From assembly GCA_012511925.1 (NCBI GenBank), contig JAAZFD010000137.1, forward strand, positions 1-6,391: 6,391 nt of DNA, written 5' to 3'. The notes below the pieces were generated by a model. The model had not been told where the DNA came from. It ran no database searches and saw nothing but the letters and a program-made list of their open reading frames with translations. Of the stretch, positions 5,608 through 6,391 are shown piece by piece (positions within the stretch are counted from its first letter, which is position 1; each line of letters begins with the position of its first letter). Made by a program: the position numbers and the translations under genes. Origin of the DNA: Clostridiales bacterium. GTDB taxonomy: Bacteria; Bacillota; Clostridia; Christensenellales; CAG-138.

Positions 5608-6084
5608 ATGAAAAACGCAACCAAGACACTATCTTGCTTAATTATGTGCTTTGTACTTTTAATGATGCTTTCTGCATGTACTAAGGGGGAACCTCAATGG
5701 AGACCTAATGGGCAACCCAACGAGACAGAAACAATAGAAGCCGCAGAAACACAAGGACAAAGTCCAATTCTGATGGGAGATGAACAACCACAAAACTCAA
5801 ACCTCCCCGAAAACAACTTCACCGCCCTTATGCCCAAAATTCGCATACCCATAAAAGAGGTTATAGACAACGAATTTGGCACAACTGCTGTTTATGCGGC
5901 GATTACAAGCGCAGACTTTAACACCATTGTTAAGGCAGCAAAGAAAAACGGCTTTGATGTTGAAGTCAAAGAAGAGGACTTATCGTACACAGCTAAAAAC
6001 GCTGACGGTATGTTCATAAAGATTGAGGTAACGCAAGAGGCAACAAAGATTTCCGTGTTTAACGACATTAAACACTTCAGCTAA
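5608..6084 (+). CDS. Small secreted lipoprotein, DUF6591-like C-terminal domain
   Basis: Seen: 158 residues. MKNATKTLSCLIMCFVLLMML is a type II signal peptide, followed by the lipobox LSAC with Cys24 as the lipidated residue. Residues 25 to about 65 are a hydrophilic, disordered, Gln/Glu/Pro/Asn-rich linker. A compact alpha/beta domain follows (about 66-158): LPENNFTALMPK, a variable strand, then ITSADFNTIVKAAKKNGFDV and YTAKNADGMFIKIEV. From memory, this order (LPxxxxxxxxPK, then a helix with xxYVxxCKxxGF, then YxAxNxDGYxLxL) resembles DUF6591 lipoproteins of Clostridia; I could not search to confirm, and the family has no known function that I can name. The usual Cys in that helix is Ala here. 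The gene starts 118 nt after the surface-protein stop, has its own strong RBS, and is followed by an intrinsic terminator. It may be cotranscribed with the upstream gene or separate. Location: outer face of the cytoplasmic membrane. Confidence 0.85.
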   Translation: MKNATKTLSCLIMCFVLLMMLSACTKGEPQWRPNGQPNETETIEAAETQGQSPILMGDEQPQNSNLPENNFTALMPKIRIPIKEVIDNEFGTTAVYAAITSADFNTIVKAAKKNGFDVEVKEEDLSYTAKNADGMFIKIEVTQEATKISVFNDIKHFS

Positions 6085-6103
6085 TCCCTTTCTTATTCCC
6101 TAT

Positions 6104-6123
6104 AGCCCCGAAAGGGGCTTTTT
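6104..6123 (+). terminator. Intrinsic (rho-independent) terminator after the lipoprotein gene
   Basis: AGCCCC (6104-6109), loop GAAA (a GNRA tetraloop) and GGGGCT (6114-6119), running into TTTTT (6119-6123). It starts 20 nt after the lipoprotein stop and would end the transcript there. Confidence 0.85.
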
Positions 6124-6140
6124 GCTACTCAAAAAGCCCC
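6114..6140. other. Overlapping alternative hairpin sharing the terminator's 3' arm
   Basis: GGGGCTTTTTG (6114-6124) pairs perfectly over 11 bp with CAAAAAGCCCC (6130-6140) around CTACT. It uses the right arm and T-run of the terminator, so the two structures exclude each other. It ends exactly at the first AGTGATATT unit. The last six bases, AGCCCC, reappear before the second repeat block at 6273-6278, so this arm may have come from the repeat element. Confidence 0.6.
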
Positions 6141-6236
6141 AGTGATATTCGTTCCTTCGGAACGAGTGATATTATTTTTCTGACAAAAATAGTGATATTG
6201 GTTTTCTGCGAAAACCAGTGATATTCGCCTGCGGCG
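6141..6236. repeat. Palindrome array, block 1 (four AGTGATATT units)
   Basis: Direct repeats AGTGATATT at 6141, 6165, 6191 and 6217. Each is followed by a short palindrome: CGTTCCTTCGGAACG (6-bp stem, loop TTC), ATTTTTCTGACAAAAAT (6-bp stem), GGTTTTCTGCGAAAACC (7-bp stem, loop TGC) and CGCCTGCGGCG (4-bp stem, loop TGC). GC-rich and AT-rich palindromes occur together. The array ends in AATTA. I see no gene in it. I recall similar AGTGATATT-plus-palindrome runs between genes in Clostridia genomes, but have not verified this. Confidence 0.85.
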
Positions 6237-6278
6237 AATTAAGAACGGAAAGAACTATGCCCTGCACCCCGTAGCCCC
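6237..6278. other. Spacer between the two palindrome blocks
   Basis: About 42 nt without an open frame of note. The bases after AATTA (AGAACGGAAAGAAC) match those after the second block (GGCACGGCAAGGGC) at 9 of 14 positions, so the larger repeat probably extends through this spacer. AGCCCC at 6273-6278 leads into block 2, as AGCCCC at 6135-6140 leads into block 1. Confidence 0.5.
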
Positions 6279-6372
6279 AGTGATATTCGCCTGCGGAACG
6301 AGTGATATTATTTTTCTCACAAAAATAGTGATATTGGTTTTTTGCGAAAACCAGTGATATTCGCCTGCGGCG
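6279..6372. repeat. Palindrome array, block 2 (four AGTGATATT units)
   Basis: Direct repeats AGTGATATT at 6279, 6301, 6327 and 6353, perfectly conserved and in the same spacer order as block 1. Spacers: CGCCTGCGGAACG (no full palindrome), ATTTTTCTCACAAAAAT, GGTTTTTTGCGAAAACC and CGCCTGCGGCG. The first unit is offset by 138 nt from the first unit of block 1. Differences from block 1 are the first spacer, one loop base (TGA to TCA) and one stem base (C to T). It ends in AATTA, and related sequence runs to the window edge, so a further block may lie beyond. Confidence 0.85.
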
Positions 6373-6391
6373 AATTAGGCACGGCAAGGGC

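Noticed and set aside
5256..5882. Minus-strand open frames opposite the 3' end of the adhesin and the lipoprotein gene
   Set aside because: They run antisense to genes with strong evidence and show no signal, domain or RBS.
6141..6372. CRISPR array
   Set aside because: Repeats are only 9 bp, spacers are 11-17 bp and palindromic, and the blocks are duplicated with the same spacers. No cas gene is visible.
6172..6387. Minus-strand open frame of 71 codons across the palindrome array
   Set aside because: It is made by the repeats: the 138-nt period is a multiple of three, so the same peptide pieces recur. It has no RBS and no protein-like composition.

Overview
The window looks like accessory chromosome of an uncultured, probably gut-associated Clostridia (Firmicutes) member. 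The lineage is inferred from AAGGAGG-type ribosome binding sites, a type IV pilin-like signal peptide on a huge InlB-repeat surface protein, a DUF6591-like lipoprotein, and a 3' array of AGTGATATT/hairpin repeats. No marker gene fixes the lineage. All supported genes are on the + strand.

Layout: (1) positions 1-125 hold a possible 3' end of an upstream gene (frame open to a TAG at 80-82) and the leader of the next gene. (2) Positions 126-5489 are, in my reading, one very large surface-protein gene of 1787 codons in a single frame, broken by two in-frame stops: TAA at 567-569 and TGA at 4428-4430. Gene callers would split it into three pieces: a prepilin-like piece (126-569), a large InlB/GLUG piece (630-4430), and a C-terminal InlB/GLUG piece (4500-5489). 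There is no frameshift. The second and third pieces lack credible translation starts, and the TGA falls inside an InlB repeat whose neighbouring copy has an Ala codon at the same place. (3) Positions 5490-5607 are intergenic and carry two perfect hairpins without T-tracts, then a strong RBS. (4) Positions 5608-6084 encode a small lipoprotein. (5) Positions 6104-6123 are a clear intrinsic terminator. (6) Positions 6135-6391 are non-coding and consist of two tandem copies of a repeat block in which a 9-bp direct repeat alternates with short palindromes.

As one product, the gene would give a pseudopilin or pilin N-terminus (handled by prepilin peptidase and type IV pilus or type II secretion-like machinery), a short globular domain, a Gly/Pro-rich linker, nine InlB-type beta repeats, a connecting domain, a GLUG beta-helix, three more InlB repeats and a second, shorter GLUG module. 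There is no sortase or cell-wall anchor signal, so the pilin-like helix is the apparent attachment point. The lipoprotein may be an unrelated neighbour or an envelope partner; the sequence cannot decide.

The points most worth following up are the two stops in an otherwise intact frame (decay, sequence error or readthrough) and the 3' palindromic array, which includes one chimeric spacer that looks like a recombination or template-switch product.
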